From NCBI GenBank assembly GCA_015680685.1, contig MNCI01027369.1, positions 64,001 to 96,496 on the forward strand: 32,496 nucleotides of DNA, read 5' to 3'. Within the stretch, counting starts at the first letter, position 1; the number at the start of each line of letters is the position of its first letter. The notes beneath the pieces were generated by a model that was not told where the DNA came from, searched no databases, and saw nothing but the letters and a program-made list of their open reading frames with translations. This DNA is from Gnetum montanum (taxonomy: Eukaryota > Streptophyta > Gnetopsida > Gnetales > Gnetaceae). The position numbers and the translations under genes were made by a program. Shown one piece after another: positions 32,243 through 32,496 of the stretch.

Positions 32243-32496
32243 CTTGTATAACCATGCCTCAAAGTGTTCTTAGGTACTTAAGGAGTTAAATGTAATGCAT
32301 ACCTATCTAACAAAACATACATCTTAGTACTAGCATACTGGGAAAATGTCACTATGCTACATAAAACCACAAGTTATAATTATTGATACAGTAAGATGAG
32401 ATGGACTTAGAAGGGACTGCAAAAATTTGGACATGAGGTGTCTTACCATAAGCATAATGAATTCTTGTGTTTTGTTAGTGGTTAAAGTAATCATTT
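32238..32496 (-). repeat. Older A-type element interrupted by C (right flank)
   Basis: The first 45 bases ('aaccatgcctcaaag' then 'ttcttaggtactta') resemble 'aaccctcattcaaag' then 'atccgtaggccctaa' at about 431-462 of A, continuing from the left flank. Beyond about 32285 the match fades. No gene is visible. Confidence 0.5.

Noticed and set aside
1-32496. CRISPR arrays, tRNA or rRNA genes, bacterial operons
   Set aside because: No regularly spaced identical repeats, no cloverleaf or rRNA sequence, and the content is plant retroelement.

Overview
This window looks like plant nuclear DNA from a large, repeat-rich genome, possibly a gymnosperm; the species cannot be read from the sequence. It holds no recognisable host gene, tRNA, rRNA or CRISPR array. 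Nearly everything identifiable is decayed LTR retrotransposon, nested or end to end, in both orientations. Decay is dominated by C-to-T and G-to-A changes (CAG/CAA/TGG/CGA codons turned into stops), as expected of long-methylated, silenced DNA.

Layout. (A) 1-8716, minus strand: an Athila/Tat-type Ty3-gypsy element with 5' LTR, tRNA-Asp-type primer site, gag, protease, reverse transcriptase, RNase H, integrase and a long 3' noncoding region; its 3' LTR lies beyond the left edge. (B) 8717-12475, plus strand: an LTR-like fragment, a decayed 'additional ORF' (a plant-retroelement domain followed by a coiled coil) and an A-type LTR. 12476-14600 shows no gene. 14640 to about 17133, minus strand: a Ty1-copia remnant with gag, a dead protease and a partial integrase, running into a 674-base assembly gap. 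17808-20200: no gene, but a 4 x 46-bp tandem repeat and an AT-rich hairpin. 20209-22030, minus strand: a tRNA-Met-type primer site with a probable LTR, a second piece of the additional ORF, and a diverged LTR whose U3 shares a motif with A and C. (C) 22376-32237, plus strand: a full-length relative of A with two LTRs of exactly 855 bp and an intact GTGCC target duplication. The sequence flanking C on both sides resembles the 3' noncoding region of A, so C sits inside an older relative.

The most useful observations come from comparing A with C: a 14-bp GATATC-centred array upstream of the LTR TATA box; a nested stem-loop kept in the 3' noncoding RNA of both copies; at least ten premature stops at homologous codons; a His/Arg/Ser-rich segment in Gag; and a 248-bp piece of C's RNase H that is inverted and bounded by a single N on each side, which is most likely an assembly error. 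I found no new enzyme system; the novelty is in the structure of this retroelement family.
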